The notes under the pieces: generated by a model
Database searches by the model: none
The model's input: the letters and a program-made list of their open reading frames with translations, nothing else
What the model was told of the DNA's origin: nothing
Origin: Paramoeba atlantica
Taxonomy: Eukaryota; Discosea
Length of the DNA stretch: 64,000 nucleotides
Assembly (NCBI GenBank): GCA_977017575.1
Contig: CDRNVI010000030.1
Location: 806,001-870,000, forward strand
Direction of reading: 5' to 3'
Shown here: positions 17,631 through 27,727 of the stretch, in pieces
Layout of the letters: every line of letters begins with the position of its first letter
How positions within the stretch are numbered: the stretch's first letter is position 1
Program-made: the position numbers and the translations under genes

Positions 17631-19358
17631 TTATAACCACCTACGTAGGAAATTCTGCGCAGCAACGCGGAGTGAAGGAAGTTGCAGTCCAGGCTTCGTC
17701 GCTGGGGAAGCGCGAAACAACGCCTGTTGGGGTGCAACGTTGACATTGTTCACGGATCTTGCCGTGGGCAACGTGGGCTTCAGAGGTTTGTTGTCAAAGA
17801 GTGGAGCGAATGGAGTAGTGTTGTCGTTAATCGAATCAGGCAAAACCTCTGTGCATTTAATACGTAGTCGGTGTTTCTGATAGTGCGCGAGGACATCGCT
17901 CACACTGTGGCTTGGATCCACATAGGCTACAGCAGATTGGCTCTGTGCCCACTCGATCTTTCCTTTAAGCGGCAACAGAGAGGCAGCAGCTTCAATATCA
18001 GATACCTCCTCCGCGTACTCCAAGCGAAACACATGAGTGGAAGGCATCCATTGATATCCTTTTGCAAGGTGAATGTAATAGAGTGACCGAAACAATACCA
18101 TACTATTTTGATACTTTGATAGCATTGAGACCGTGACACGCTTTCGGAACTGTTCGAAAACGTATCCTGTACAGAGAGCGTCAAATGCCGCCTCGTGGGC
18201 AAGTGCCGGTTGGGCGCGCCGCTCGGAACGTTTCTTTAGAGCTTCGGCATAGCGTTCGAAACCTAGTGGAAACTCAATCCCCGGAACTGGAGATAATTGA
18301 ATGTGATGAGGGGATTCTAGGACTTGAGGAAAGGGAGGATCGGATTCCTTTGTTCTAGCAAGCTTTTGGGCTTTCTCTTCTTCAGCCAGAAAATAAGTAA
18401 ATAAATTTTGTAGAGCGGTTGACTCAAAAAGCGGAAGCAATCCGCACGAAGAAGCAAGTATTTTAGTGTCCCAAATGGCGGGAAAATTTTCTTTCGCGTA
18501 GCGCTGCAGTGATTCAATGTCCTCCGGAACAATGCCGTCCATATGAGCGATCAGAAACAACAGATCCATGAGAAGGTTGTGCCCAACTATTGGTTTCTTC
18601 GACTCCACAAGAGTTTTGTAAATCTTACGAAAACCAACAAAAGAAAGGTGCTTCTCAATTGCTTTCTGAATTTGAGAACTCCGGTCTTGCCTACTTGCAA
18701 TCCAAAACTTGTTCCGCTGAAAAAATCTAACATCAAGCTGCAACGCCTGAATATGTCGCTCAACAAGCTTCTGAAGCGATCTATCCTGAACTTCTGGGAG
18801 CGGCAATTCAGCACTTTCAGAGTCTCGCAACCAGGATTCTATTCTCTCCCGTACAGGTTGGACTTCTGGATTTTCACAATCAATAGAGCTTCCCGGTTTA
18901 GGACTCAGGGAATCACATAGCGCCTGAAAGTGCCGTGCCTCTTCTGAGGCCGTGCAATAACCCACACCCTCATAAATCCACTTTTGAAAATCCATGTTGT
19001 GGTGCCTATTAAAATGAATCGCCTCGGGTTCCAACACTAGACTGCGGGTGGCTCGCCGTTCGATATCGCCGCTTGGGAATACGAAGAAGTTGAATGGACG
19101 GGCCAAAATAACGTCTGTATCGTTGTTTGCTAATGTCCGTCTCTCAAACAAACATAGACCAATTTGTATGAGACCGTAGGTCTCTGCAACTTTTCTTTTC
19201 GTAGAATAACTCTTAGAAGGGCTATCGAAACATGATTCCTTCAAGTCAGGTAACGTAATTCCAGTCATTTCGGCATCCAAGGCCACAAATTCGCTTCGCT
19301 CTAGAAGCTCACCAAATTCGCGTTCTACGGCTAAGAAGTTTGATTTCGTAACGTCCAT
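17631..19358 (-). CDS. PARN-type poly(A)-specific 3' exoribonuclease
   Basis: PARN shortens poly(A) tails and trims small-RNA ends. Starting at the ATG at 19358 the protein has 575 residues and begins MDVTKSNF, as animal PARN does; this places the first catalytic pair at Asp28 and Glu30 (FVALDAEMTGI), the same positions as in human PARN. The other DEDDh positions are visible in VGHNLLMDLLFLI, IWDTKILAS and AHEAAFDALCTGYVF. The region between the first and second exonuclease parts is long, as for the R3H-containing family, but I see no clear R3H motif. The longer open frame to 19397 starts with a TTG. An acceptor-like site lies 34 bases upstream. Confidence 0.88.
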   Translation of the reverse strand: MDVTKSNFLAVEREFGELLERSEFVALDAEMTGITLPDLKESCFDSPSKSYSTKRKVAETYGLIQIGLCLFERRTLANNDTDVILARPFNFFVFPSGDIERRATRSLVLEPEAIHFNRHHNMDFQKWIYEGVGYCTASEEARHFQALCDSLSPKPGSSIDCENPEVQPVRERIESWLRDSESAELPLPEVQDRSLQKLVERHIQALQLDVRFFQRNKFWIASRQDRSSQIQKAIEKHLSFVGFRKIYKTLVESKKPIVGHNLLMDLLFLIAHMDGIVPEDIESLQRYAKENFPAIWDTKILASSCGLLPLFESTALQNLFTYFLAEEEKAQKLARTKESDPPFPQVLESPHHIQLSPVPGIEFPLGFERYAEALKKRSERRAQPALAHEAAFDALCTGYVFEQFRKRVTVSMLSKYQNSMVLFRSLYYIHLAKGYQWMPSTHVFRLEYAEEVSDIEAAASLLPLKGKIEWAQSQSAVAYVDPSHSVSDVLAHYQKHRLRIKCTEVLPDSINDNTTPFAPLFDNKPLKPTLPTARSVNNVNVAPQQALFRASPATKPGLQLPSLRVAAQNFLRRWL

Positions 19359-19391
19359 TATTTCATTGAAGAAGATCCTCGTGACAAGACA

Positions 19392-19405
19392 CTGCAAAAA
19401 ATAAC
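19392..19405 (-). promoter_or_regulatory. Splice-acceptor-like site before PARN
   Basis: On the minus strand the sequence TTATTTTTTGCAG ends 33 bases before the chosen PARN ATG. A pyrimidine tract ending in CAG is what a trans-splicing (spliced leader) or cis-splicing acceptor looks like, and it supports the ATG at 19358 over the TTG further up. Confidence 0.4.
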
Positions 19406-19728
19406 AACAAAGTGCTAAAGGACATCATGCATTATACAACTAGACGTAGAAAATATGATGCCAATACCATTATACAGCACAATACACACAGCGACACACA
19501 GAGTAAAAGTACGGGTGTAAAATATACAGATACCTAGATAATATTTAATATATACCTAGATACCTACAATTCCAAAGGCAAGACTAAATAATTGCCCATC
19601 TCACTATATTTACAGCAACATTTGCCCATATGACGACTTTGCAAGGCTGAATCCGGATTATCAAAAGTCCCAAGTACGAGCAAATGCAGAATCCCCTCCC
19701 CACCTCTTGTCCCCACCTCTTGTCCTTA
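19406..19728. other. Intergenic, AT-rich, no gene seen
   Basis: The stretch contains short direct repeats (ACACAG units near 19478-19500 and ATACCTAGATA near 19525-19565), but no gene, RNA or element end that I can support. Confidence 0.5.
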
Positions 19729-21309
19729 CTACCCGTCCTTAAACTGGACTGGACAAGTGAGATAGTACTTCAAATCCCGGTACATTCCATGATACAACCG
19801 CTGATCTACCGTGACGTGGTTTTGCGAGAACCCATCCTTCTCTTCATCATAATACAAATCAATCCCTGGCAACGGAACCTCATCCCGCTGCCGCGTCCTC
19901 GACCACCCCTTCACATAATACCCATGCGCCCGACGCACCTGACGCTGCCACACCTCCGGAATCTCCACCGCACACAACGTCAACCTACTCGGATCCACCT
20001 TCCCATACGCCGCCTCAATCTCCCACGGTCGCGACCACCACGCGGACCACCCCCCTCCCCCCCCTCCCCCACACAACCCACTGCACAGACACGCCATACA
20101 CCCCCGGGGCCGCACCCTCTCCCGCATCCCCTCCCTCTCCTCCTCTCGTGGGAGTACCGTACACGGGCTCTCCCACAGCCCCCTCGGTAACTCCAGGTCA
20201 TAGAACACGTGTTCCAGTCTCAGGTAGTACCACTCCCCACGCACGGGGTAGATCGCCATCGGGAGGGCTCTGCCGCTCAGCGTGGCGGAGGCCGCCATGG
20301 CGAGTTCCGGGTGCGTACGAACCGCCTCGAGGGTCGCGGGGGACCCGAGATAGGCCAGTCGACCGGCAGCGTACCCCTCGGAGAGGTAGCGGGGGGCGTA
20401 GAGCGTGAGGGTACAGTGGGGGTAGTCCAGGGTGTAGGGGCGTCCAGGAGAGGAAGAAGAAGAAGAGGGGGGAACGGTGTGAAGAGCGTTAAGCCGCTCG
20501 GGGGGGATGTGCCGGGTCCGGGTGTAGCCTTGGCGCTCGGGGTGTTGGGGGACGGGTGGGGCTCCCCACCAGTAGGTGTTGAGTTGTGCCCAGAAACGGA
20601 AGGGGTCGAGGAGAAGGTTGCGGAGGTAGGGGGTGGAGGTAGGGGGTGGGGGATGGGTAAGGGGGGAGGTGGGGGAGGGACGAAGGTGAGGGGGGGAGCG
20701 TTGTTTGGTTTCACGTTTGGGAAGTCGTGAGCGGGGGTGGGTGGGGAGGTGACCGGGGAGAGGAGGAGATGGTCTTTCAGAGATCATATGGGTGGGGAAG
20801 TCGGAAGCAAGGTGAGATTGCTGCGTGTCGTTTCGCCCATCGAATAAAGGAGAGGAGGCGAAAACAACGTCTTTAGCTGTTGGGAGAGTTGTGCCCTCCT
20901 CGCTTGATAATTCGTCTGGCGCTGTGGGACTGTGGGGATGATATGGCAGTGAGGTGGAATTTATGAAGTGTTTATCGCTGACCATTCGTAAGGACGAGTC
21001 GTCGCCCTCTTCCGAGGACTGTGTCCCCACAAAATCAAAAGTTTCTGTTTCGCGCTTCTGCGTATTCATACCAGATGCCGTTGAACTTTCTCTCGACATT
21101 TGCAAGACATTTTTAGAGGAGGCTTTCATTTTACCGGGTAGCGAAGGTCTGGTGTTAGAGTCAATTTTCGCACAGTCCACTAAATTAGTAACCTCGATCC
21201 CAAATAGGAGGATGACTACGGGAAGGACAGTAAAAGTAATAGAGTAGGAAACGCGACGCGCTTGACATTTTTCCTCCGCAAAGGAATCAATTGGAAACGT
21301 CACGTGCAT
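19729..21309 (-). CDS. Hypothetical single-pass membrane protein with Pro-rich linker
   Basis: The 526-residue product has a hydrophobic segment at about residues 23-45 (ITFTVLPVVILLFGIEVTNL), suitable for a signal anchor. A Ser/Thr- and Pro-rich stretch runs to residue 235. A C-terminal region (about 240-526) looks folded, with PFRFWAQLNTYWWG, YPVRGEWYYLRLEHVFYDLELP and WEIEAAYGKVDPSRLTLCAVEIPEVW. Gly and Cys runs interrupt it. I do not recognise a family. Topology suggests a large domain in the ER lumen or outside the cell. GC rises sharply in the 3' two thirds, so the gene has two base-composition regimes. Confidence 0.65.
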   Translation of the reverse strand: MHVTFPIDSFAEEKCQARRVSYSITFTVLPVVILLFGIEVTNLVDCAKIDSNTRPSLPGKMKASSKNVLQMSRESSTASGMNTQKRETETFDFVGTQSSEEGDDSSLRMVSDKHFINSTSLPYHPHSPTAPDELSSEEGTTLPTAKDVVFASSPLFDGRNDTQQSHLASDFPTHMISERPSPPLPGHLPTHPRSRLPKRETKQRSPPHLRPSPTSPLTHPPPPTSTPYLRNLLLDPFRFWAQLNTYWWGAPPVPQHPERQGYTRTRHIPPERLNALHTVPPSSSSSSPGRPYTLDYPHCTLTLYAPRYLSEGYAAGRLAYLGSPATLEAVRTHPELAMAASATLSGRALPMAIYPVRGEWYYLRLEHVFYDLELPRGLWESPCTVLPREEEREGMRERVRPRGCMACLCSGLCGGGGGGGWSAWWSRPWEIEAAYGKVDPSRLTLCAVEIPEVWQRQVRRAHGYYVKGWSRTRQRDEVPLPGIDLYYDEEKDGFSQNHVTVDQRLYHGMYRDLKYYLTCPVQFKDG

Positions 21310-21399
21310 TATTGGTGCGAATACGGACCAAAAGAGACTTAATTTATATTGAAAGCACTGCAGATACTATGCCCCCCGCAAATTGCCGCGGTTTTTGAC

Positions 21400-21418
21400 C
21401 GAAACGTACTATACTATA
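21400..21418. repeat. ACTAT microsatellite
   Basis: ACTAT units repeat about four times here. The surrounding 21320-21505 stretch is otherwise unremarkable intergenic sequence. Confidence 0.6.
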
Positions 21419-21506
21419 CTATAAGTGGGGAGTGAAGTTTAAAATTCCCGTTTTCAGGGAAGCTCTTGAGAAGCATTTATAAATCTTGAGAACGGAGTAA
21501 TTTATC

Positions 21507-21673
21507 TTTTTTAGACTCTTCGTTAAACGAGGTGGTTGTTTTCAACTTAGAAGTCACTCATGCTGCGCGCTTCGCGTTGAAAACTACCCCCGCGTTTATT
21601 ACCGCTCTACCCTCGATTATTGAAAAAAAAGTGAACAAAAACAGTGAAAATATAAGGAGGAAATACAAAGAGG
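21507..21673. repeat. R2 palindrome fused to R1 repeat
   Basis: The left part (21507-21597) is one arm and loop of the R2 palindrome: TTTTTTAGACTCTTCGTTAA, then GTTTTCAAC, a fixed loop with CACTCATGCTGCGC, and the returning GTTGAAAACTACC. Instead of completing the palindrome it changes at ACCGCTCTACC into repeat R1, which runs to about 21673. Other R2 copies: 31259, 40035 and 48252. Other R1 copies: 31726, 37771, 39289 and 49863. Confidence 0.75.
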
Positions 21674-22859
21674 AAAAGAATACATTGCGGGGGTTGTTTA
21701 CAACCTCTTGCTCTCCCTTCTTTATGGTGTCCGGGGTAGGGTGGATCGAGGAGGGTGTGAAAAGGGGGTCCAGTCCCCCTTATCCTCGATTCGGGCGCAA
21801 ATCGCTGTGCCTAAAAACGTAAGACTCGGGATTCGAACCCAGTTAGTCCATTTGGTATGACATCCAACGTCCTGTAAGGGGAATCTCTCCGAAAGGATCC
21901 GAAGGAGGAATCATCGCGGTCACTTACGGATATTCAGTCCGCATTCCAGGATGTCATCGGCACTCGTAGCGATCCTACGTGCGGGGTTCATCTACACGAA
22001 TGCCTCCTGCAAGCTAGCCTCAGTACCGAGCCATGGATGACTTCGTTCTTAAAAACTAAAGTTCGCAGCGCAGTTGGGGACAAGCCAAATGCTATGTACT
22101 GCGCAAAGCAGATGGTGAGTGTCCCTCCAGGGTCTCGTATTCCGCATTTGGAAAATGAAGATGCCCGACTGTCCGTCTGGGCGTTACTATGCAAGCTCGG
22201 TGCCCTATTATTGTCTCATCGGTGAGGAAGGCCCCATAGGTGAAACTGAAGCAAAATTCGGGGTTTTTCAGTTTTTGTCCATCAAATTCTCTGATTGTAG
22301 AAAATACTTATCCAGAGATCTTATTCGTGTTTTCTTGAGTTTTTCGCTATTCTTTTCGTCATTTTCAGTTACTTGGTCTATCTTTCCATGCCTTTCACGG
22401 CATGTGTTGGGCTTGCTTGTCGGCGAAAGCTAACAATAAGTAAGATTGGAACTTGGACCGAAAAGCAGTGCGTGGAGTGGCTACAAAATCATAAGTTGGT
22501 GACACAAAAGGTCATATGTTGCAGACGAAATCATACGACTGACCACACTATGGAAATCAATGGTGAAAAATGGAAGTGCACGAAGTCTTGCAAAGGTATA
22601 GAAGGGATGTATGAGAAGGCGGGTCCACTATTGCCGGGAAGGGCGCAGCGAAGCGCTAAACAAACACTGAAGTACATACAGTCCAGCTCTTGGCTTCCCC
22701 AGGCTCCAGAGCGCAAAGAGAATTGCGCTTGCGTATACATACATGTATAGCATGTATAGCATTGCGCTTGCGTATGTATAGTGTCCACATTTTAGGCCTA
22801 AGTTTATTGATGACGCTTACATAAGGTGACCCCTTCCTTATGGTATCTCCACTTGGAGC

Positions 22860-23640
22860 GAGCTCTGGAGAGAGGTAAAGCGACGTGGCTTCACATGTTC
22901 AATAACATGCCTAAGGAACATGTTGAAAAACTCAAAAGAAAAGATTGTACTCAGAACAGCTTTAAAGACCCCTTTCTTATCTAATAATCATAAGGAGCGC
23001 ACAGTGCAATTTGCCACTGAAATGCTACAGTGGAGCGACGCTGCGCTGGAAAATATTATTTTCTGCGATGTAAAATTTTTTACGTGCAAAAGATCCACCC
23101 GACCCACGTACCTTTACCGAAAATCTGACCCCCCCAAAGAACAAACAGGGGAATTGGAACCCTATCATGGTGGAGAAGGTATTATGGTTTGGATGGGGGT
23201 GAGCTTAAAGCATGGGTTTGATTTACACGTTTTTCCTACCCATGATTCTCAAGGAAACAAAGTAACGGTAAAGGGACAATTTTTTTACCAAGCCATGAAA
23301 AAGAGGGGGGGGGTCTGTTCTAATATTTAAGGAGACAATAGTGATGGACAATTGCCCGGCACATAATAAGGATCGTGCCGCTGCCCAAGAAAAGGGTTAT
23401 TCTTGGCTCCAGCACAATCCCCCGATCTAAACCCCATAGAGAATCTTTGGTCAATAATGGACGGGATAAAGGACCAAATTCAACCCAAAAATCAACAACA
23501 ATTACTCTCCGCAATTCATGTTTCCTATGGTAAACTTAAGACAGAACAAAGATCTAAATTTGAGAATACGCTAAAACGCTTCAGAAAGCGTTGTAGAAAA
23601 GCACGGTGCACAGTGCGGATACTAAAAGGGGTTACTAACA
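22860..23640 (+). pseudogene. Tc1/mariner-like transposase pseudogene inside the Merlin element
   Basis: Frames encode IIFCDVKFFT (first Asp region), a WMGVSLKHGFD block, MDNCPAHN (second Asp) and LNPIENLWSIM (Glu), so this is a DDE transposase of Tc1/mariner type with probable DD34E spacing. At least two frameshifts separate the parts (one near 23325, one near 23395). I could not find its own terminal repeats; G-runs at 23886-23950 may be its right end. Confidence 0.65.
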
Positions 23641-23990
23641 ATCTTCTTGGGGAAAAACGTTATTTTTTAACTTTTTTGCATCATTTTTATGTGACAATTC
23701 GTGTTTTTGACCTATCCGGCATTTGTACTTCCACTTTGATACGTCATCCAGTTTTCCCGTCTTTCCTCCTATATCACCTTCCATTTCTAGAAGAGAAGGT
23801 GCTAAATTCTAGAACGTTCCTGCTTTTTTCTAAATTGTTTAGAAAAAAATACGAAAAGTTTTAAAAAAATCGCCCCCCTTCGGGGGGGGGCACACAAAAA
23901 ACGAAGTATAAAGGGGGGGGGCTGACCAGCGAAGTATAAAGGGGGGTCACAGTATGTTAAAAGCTACCAACACGAAGACACACAACTCTA

Positions 23991-24060
23991 TGAGAGCTCT
24001 CGAGTGCGCTATTATTTTCCAAAATTGAAAAGTTTTTACAAATTTTAGACCCCCCCCCCT
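23991..24060. repeat. R4 repeat, copy 1
   Basis: GAGAGCTCTCGAGTGCGCTA and the following 50 bases, ending AAATTTTAGACCCCCCC, match the reverse complement of 26140-26205. The C-run end suggests that this is the terminal region of a mobile element. Confidence 0.6.
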
Positions 24061-25020
24061 AGATGGAAGTTTTCACCCCTTCCGCACTTTAAACCTAAGT
24101 TGTCAGTTTAAGTTTTTCAACATTTTTTGAGCAATTTTTGAACAGATTTATGAAAAAAGCGAAAAAACCGAATTTTGCTTCAGTTTAGCCGCCCCATACT
24201 ATGGGGCCATAGTAACGCCAGAAGAGCTGGAAAAGATAATGCTGAACGACACTGAAGAGCAACCCAACGAAAAAATTGTCAATTGTTTGGCCGCTCACGC
24301 ACTTTTTTCAAGTGAATCGGGCAAACCAGGCAGCATCATTTGCAATGGATCCTCGGTCAGCACAAAGGCGTCTTCGACGAAGTTTCCCACAGGGCGGAAT
24401 CTTCAAAGCAGTCCCCGACAACTCGACGTGAAGATTATGATGTTCATTCCTTCTGAAGTGCTTAGAAAGAGACAAAGTGTCATAAAAAGATCAAGACACA
24501 ATGGGATTAAAAGAATGTGTAGTTCGCTTTGACAACCCAGAAGAGCTGCGTGTTAGATCAGTTAGATACGTAGCGTGCAGTTTATTTGTGGGCTTCTTTT
24601 CGCGTCGCATAGGCAGATAAATTATGCAGATTTATTATGCCAATCGTCGGTATCAGACTGCGCTACGAATGTACAACTTTTTGCTTCTGAAATTCCTCAA
24701 GTTTCTTCCTGGATTGGTTACGCTAAAGAGTTATGAACTACAGTATGTAGTTAGTTGGAAACTACATTTGATACCTAGTTATTTTAGAGCACATTCAATC
24801 ATCAGTGCAATGGCCTATTCCACACTTATACGTGATGGGTTACTCTTTGACATACAGTGTATTCCTAGAAGCTGTATGGCGTAGTGTATAATACACATCC
24901 AGAACAAATGGGTTCATTGTCGCAGTGGTCATCTGATAAAGTCACATCTATGCATTACTTTACAAACCAGTCTCAAGAAAAGCAAGCGGTTTCCTATTGT
25001 AATTCACTCAACTATAAACC

Positions 25021-25100
25021 CTTTATATCAAAGGAAATCCTTTTTATATCAAAGGAAATCCTTTTTATATCAAAGGAAATCCTTTATATGAAAGGAAATG
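25021..25100. repeat. Tandem repeat, about four 19-21-bp units
   Basis: The unit CTTTTTATATCAAAGGAAATC occurs twice in full (25040-25081), flanked by two 19-bp variants. It lies just before the recombinase-like fragment. Confidence 0.9.
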
Positions 25101-25587
25101 CCCACCCGGAGGCCTGTATCAGAAACCGTAATCAAAGAACGCTATCGTGAGAACATGCGGAACAGAGTTCGTCGTGGACTCTCGCAATATGCAGTAGCGC
25201 CAACGGCTGAAAAAAGAACGTACTTCATTCGGCTAGAGCAATTACTCGAGGTACACGGCATTGCTAATATCACCGAAGAACCCTTCTTGGCCCTCTGCGT
25301 GAGCCTCTCCAGGTTCTATCGCCCAGGAACCTTGGGATCATTCCGTACTGCACTCGTATGGCGACAGCTAGAAGACATGCCCGAGTCTAGTTGCTGGACG
25401 TTAGGGGCCTATTGTCTACACTTACCTCGGAAGGAGGCAACATGCCCCTCTCCCCTATGTTGGAGAAAAGACTAGCCCATAGGTTGATAGAACAGTCGGA
25501 AAAACACTTTAATTGGAATCCTCTTGTGTAAGCGTAGGTCCAACGGAGACACCAAAAGTTCACGATGGGCCCCACTAGACATACCTT

Positions 25588-25640
25588 GACCGGGTACGGC
25601 GGGTACGTACCCGCCTGTACCCACTATATCGGGTACCGTA
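25588..25640. repeat. GGGTAC palindrome cluster
   Basis: The perfect palindrome GCGGGTACGTACCCGC lies at 25599-25614, with further GGGTAC/GTACCC units on both sides (CCGGGTACGGC, TGTACCCAC, CGGGTACCGTACG). The layout resembles the GGGTAA cluster at 6998-7089. Confidence 0.6.
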
Positions 25641-25900
25641 CGAGCTATAAAAAAGAGCGGGGTTTATAGCATAGCATGAGAGGTAGCCACCTAATTTCTT
25701 CCGCATATACATTTGTTTCCTCTTTCAAGATATGTCAAGTACTACAGAATATACATACAGAATTGTATGTAAGTCAAGTAGGCACAAAAGGTACTGACTC
25801 CGTGATACATCCTTATGTCTTTACGTTTCCTGTGAATGAACATTTTTTTGTTTAATTGCTGTGGATCAATTATTTCATAAGCATTTCATATTTAAAATTA

Positions 25901-26107
25901 CTGTCCCGCCCCGTTTAAGCGCACCTCGTTTTCCGCGAAAAGTGCGCTTAAACGGGGGGTCTGAATCACTACGTAGAAGAAGAAGAAGAAGAATCACTAC
26001 GTAAAAAAAGAATTGGCGCCGCTTCGCGGCGCCGGGCTCTTTCCTTCAACTCTTTGTGCGCTTAAACGGGGGAGTCTGACCGGGTGCGCTTAAGGGGTGG
26101 GGGGGAC
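25901..26107. mobile_element. Mariner-type MITE
   Basis: After TA at 25899-25900 the sequence CTGTCCCGCCCCGTTTAAGC starts. The right side carries GTGCGCTTAAACGGGG and again GGTGCGCTTAAGGGGTGGGG, giving inverted arms around a short core. CCCCGTTTAAGCGCAC at 25908 also pairs with GTGCGCTTAAACGGGG at 25942-25957 as a local hairpin. No transposase is inside. The ends match the elements at 29609 and 42571 in type. Confidence 0.55.
26015..26033. repeat. GC hairpin with triloop (dispersed)
   Basis: GGCGCCGCTTCGCGGCGCC forms an 8-bp stem with a TTC loop. Variant copies sit at about 27422-27440 (one mismatch) and 43863-43877 (shorter). All three are inside or beside G/C-run elements. Confidence 0.6.
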
Positions 26108-26139
26108 TTTATATTATACAGGGGGGATCAGCTAATGCT

Positions 26140-26205
26140 GGGGGGGTCTAAAATTTGCAAAGCTTGGCCAATTTTGGAAAATAATAGCGCATTCGAGAGC
26201 TCTCA
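26140..26205. repeat. R4 repeat, copy 2 (inverted)
   Basis: This is the reverse complement of 23991-24060, with a few differences. It starts with GGGGGGGTCTAAAATTTGC and ends GAGAGCTCTCAC. Confidence 0.6.
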
Positions 26206-26586
26206 CACAGCCCTTCTGTGGAGGATATGCCGTTGTGCATAAAATCAACAATTTTATAAAATGGTATACCTGGTTGGGTACCATAATGCATGTATCGGCT
26301 CTCCACGTGAATAAGAAGTGTATAATGAAGTGAATAAGAAGCAATTCTGATTAAAACGAGCTAGAAATCTTGTTACTGCTTCCTTTTTTCAGTACGCAAC
26401 GCCGCCGGATTGCAAAGCGGGTTCGAGCCTCCATGCCAAACGATTCCTCGCAACACGTCGATGCCGGGAGTAACCTGCCTCTCGAACGGGGCAGAAGAGC
26501 TAAGAGAAATTCAGAAGAGGAAGCACCCTACGATTTATGAAGCTGCAAAGCATAATACAGACCCATGTACATGTACATAGTTTTCA

Positions 26587-27006
26587 TTGATATATTATTT
26601 ATTTCCCAATGAAATAGTAGTAGGTGAAGGATATACGTTCGAGTCTCACTGCAAAACAAAAAATCATTATCTTGAGCACAGAAGGAAGTGCATTATGAAA
26701 GGTGAAAATCAGGAAAACGTTAGAGGGGACCTTTGTCAAGTAGAACGGTTTACGAAAAAGGTAGTTCCTTGTCTACAAAGCCTTACGAACCTTTCTAGAA
26801 CTCGATTCCTTTGGCTCATTAAAAAAATGGAGCAATTGCGACCAGCTGTTGACTCTCAGATGCTCGAGAAACATCTCCCAAAAAGTTTGTCAACGATGAC
26901 AGCCGAGCCATCGTTCACGAAATATGGACAAAGCTATGCATTGAAATTGACTCGTGCGCATTTTTTGGCATCGCGGTGGATGCAGGCATTGAATCCTCTA
27001 GTCTAG
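26587..27006 (+). pseudogene. hAT-like transposase N-terminal fragment
   Basis: The frame contains VERFTKKVVPCLQSLTNLSR and FLWLIKKMEQLRPAVDS, matching residues about 55-100 of the hAT-like transposase at 7388-9505 (VQRFTGKVLPCLQTLTNL, FVWLIRKYEDLRPDL). The match continues with YGQSYALKLT and ends near 27000, where the reading frame is lost. This second copy shows that the hAT-like family exists outside the Harbinger element. Confidence 0.7.
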
Positions 27007-27125
27007 AGGATTTTCTAGGGGCCCTACCCGAGAGACAGGAGGCCGTATTGTCACCCAACGTCCAAGAGGACCAGTAACCCGTTGTTCATTCGAGGTAGTT
27101 CCCGTGTCCGATGAATGGGGCTCTG

Positions 27126-27265
27126 AGGGAAGGTTACTATTTCCAGGAAGGGGAGAGATGAAGGGACATCACCGGGAGCATTAACGTTTTCCGGAAGAGA
27201 GAAAGATGAATGGAAGTCAACTGAGGGGTTACCATTTTCCGGTAGGAAAAGAAATGAAAGGGATT
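27126..27265. repeat. Three imperfect units of about 56 bp
   Basis: Blocks starting TTACTATTTCC, TTAACGTTTTCC and TTACCATTTTCC are each followed by GGAAG/GGTAG and an AGARAGATGAA-like purine run. A minus-strand frame (27323-27051) crosses them and would encode a Pro/Ser-rich repeat peptide (LPENxNxPxDxxSS), but I cannot support a gene. The rest of 27007-27727 holds a GC hairpin and two copies of GACAATTAARTAGGGGGGGTA. Confidence 0.6.
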
Positions 27266-27727
27266 GGCTGGACGGGTTAGTCATCATACCAGCCCGCAAT
27301 CGGCTCCTACCTCGGAGAACCATCAGTTCAAAAGAGTAAAAAATGAGTCAAATACTGTGTAACAAGATGTAATAAGGTACTCGTGGGACGTATATCACAT
27401 TACACTAGAAAAAAAAAAATCGGCGCCGCTTCGCGACGCCTCGTGCCCAAGGCTCTGTCAAAAAGGACAATTAAATAGGGGGGGTAGAGGGGTGACAATT
27501 AAGTAGGGGGGGTACAGTACCTGCAATCTTGGCAGTCACTGGAGGTCAGAGGAGTCCACATCCGACTTTCAGAAAAGCTGTTTTACCGACTCTCGGTTTC
27601 GAAAGGGGCAGAGAGCGTTTTTATTCTCCGAAAACAAAGGAAGAAACTATCTAAATTACAGCTTTACGAATTTTCTCTGTACATTTTCTCTTTATGTGAA
27701 ATAGTTACTCATATAGCATACGATGCA

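Larger units (their letters stand above)
22239..24190 (+). mobile_element. Merlin-type DNA transposon with 8-bp target duplication
   Basis: Inverted ends GGTGAAACTGAAGC...TTCGG (22239-22261) and GGCTAAACTGAAGC...TTCGG on the other strand (24168-24190) match at 21 of 23 bases. They are flanked by an exact 8-bp direct repeat, GCCCCATA, at 22231-22238 and 24191-24198. Near 22433-22600 the plus strand encodes a Merlin-like N-terminal zinc-ribbon: GTWTEKQCVEWLQNHKLV, then paired Cys and WKCTKSC. No catalytic Merlin part is seen; a mariner-like gene occupies 22.8-23.7 kb. Merlin/IS1016 elements typically make 8-9-bp duplications, which agrees. Confidence 0.75.
21850..25600 (+). mobile_element. Probable YR-retroelement fossil, interrupted by a Merlin element
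   Basis: Plus-strand frames at about 21890-22230 and 24210-24530 look like non-enzymatic element proteins. A frame at 25098-25475 resembles the N-terminal, core-binding part of a DIRS-type tyrosine recombinase (SRFYRPGTLGSFRTALVW). I infer an old retroelement of the VIPER/TATE kind. It is broken in many places (at least five) and is interrupted by the Merlin element at 22239-24190. Assignment is weak because the catalytic part of the recombinase is not seen here. Confidence 0.3.

Noticed and set aside
20209-20730. Plus-strand 173-codon frame opposite the 19729-21309 gene
   Set aside because: Same cause: antisense of a GC-rich Pro-coding stretch; it yields only Gly/Val/Arg-rich sequence.
21775-21900. 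B-box-like GGTTCGAATCC on the minus strand near 21832-21845, possible tRNA or SINE
   Set aside because: No A-box, no D-arm and no matching acceptor arms; the single motif is not enough.
26395-26450. tRNA-Cys-like stretch (GCCGGATTGCAAAG followed by GGGTTCGAGCC)
   Set aside because: The 3' half of the anticodon stem is missing and no acceptor pairing exists; at best a fragment.
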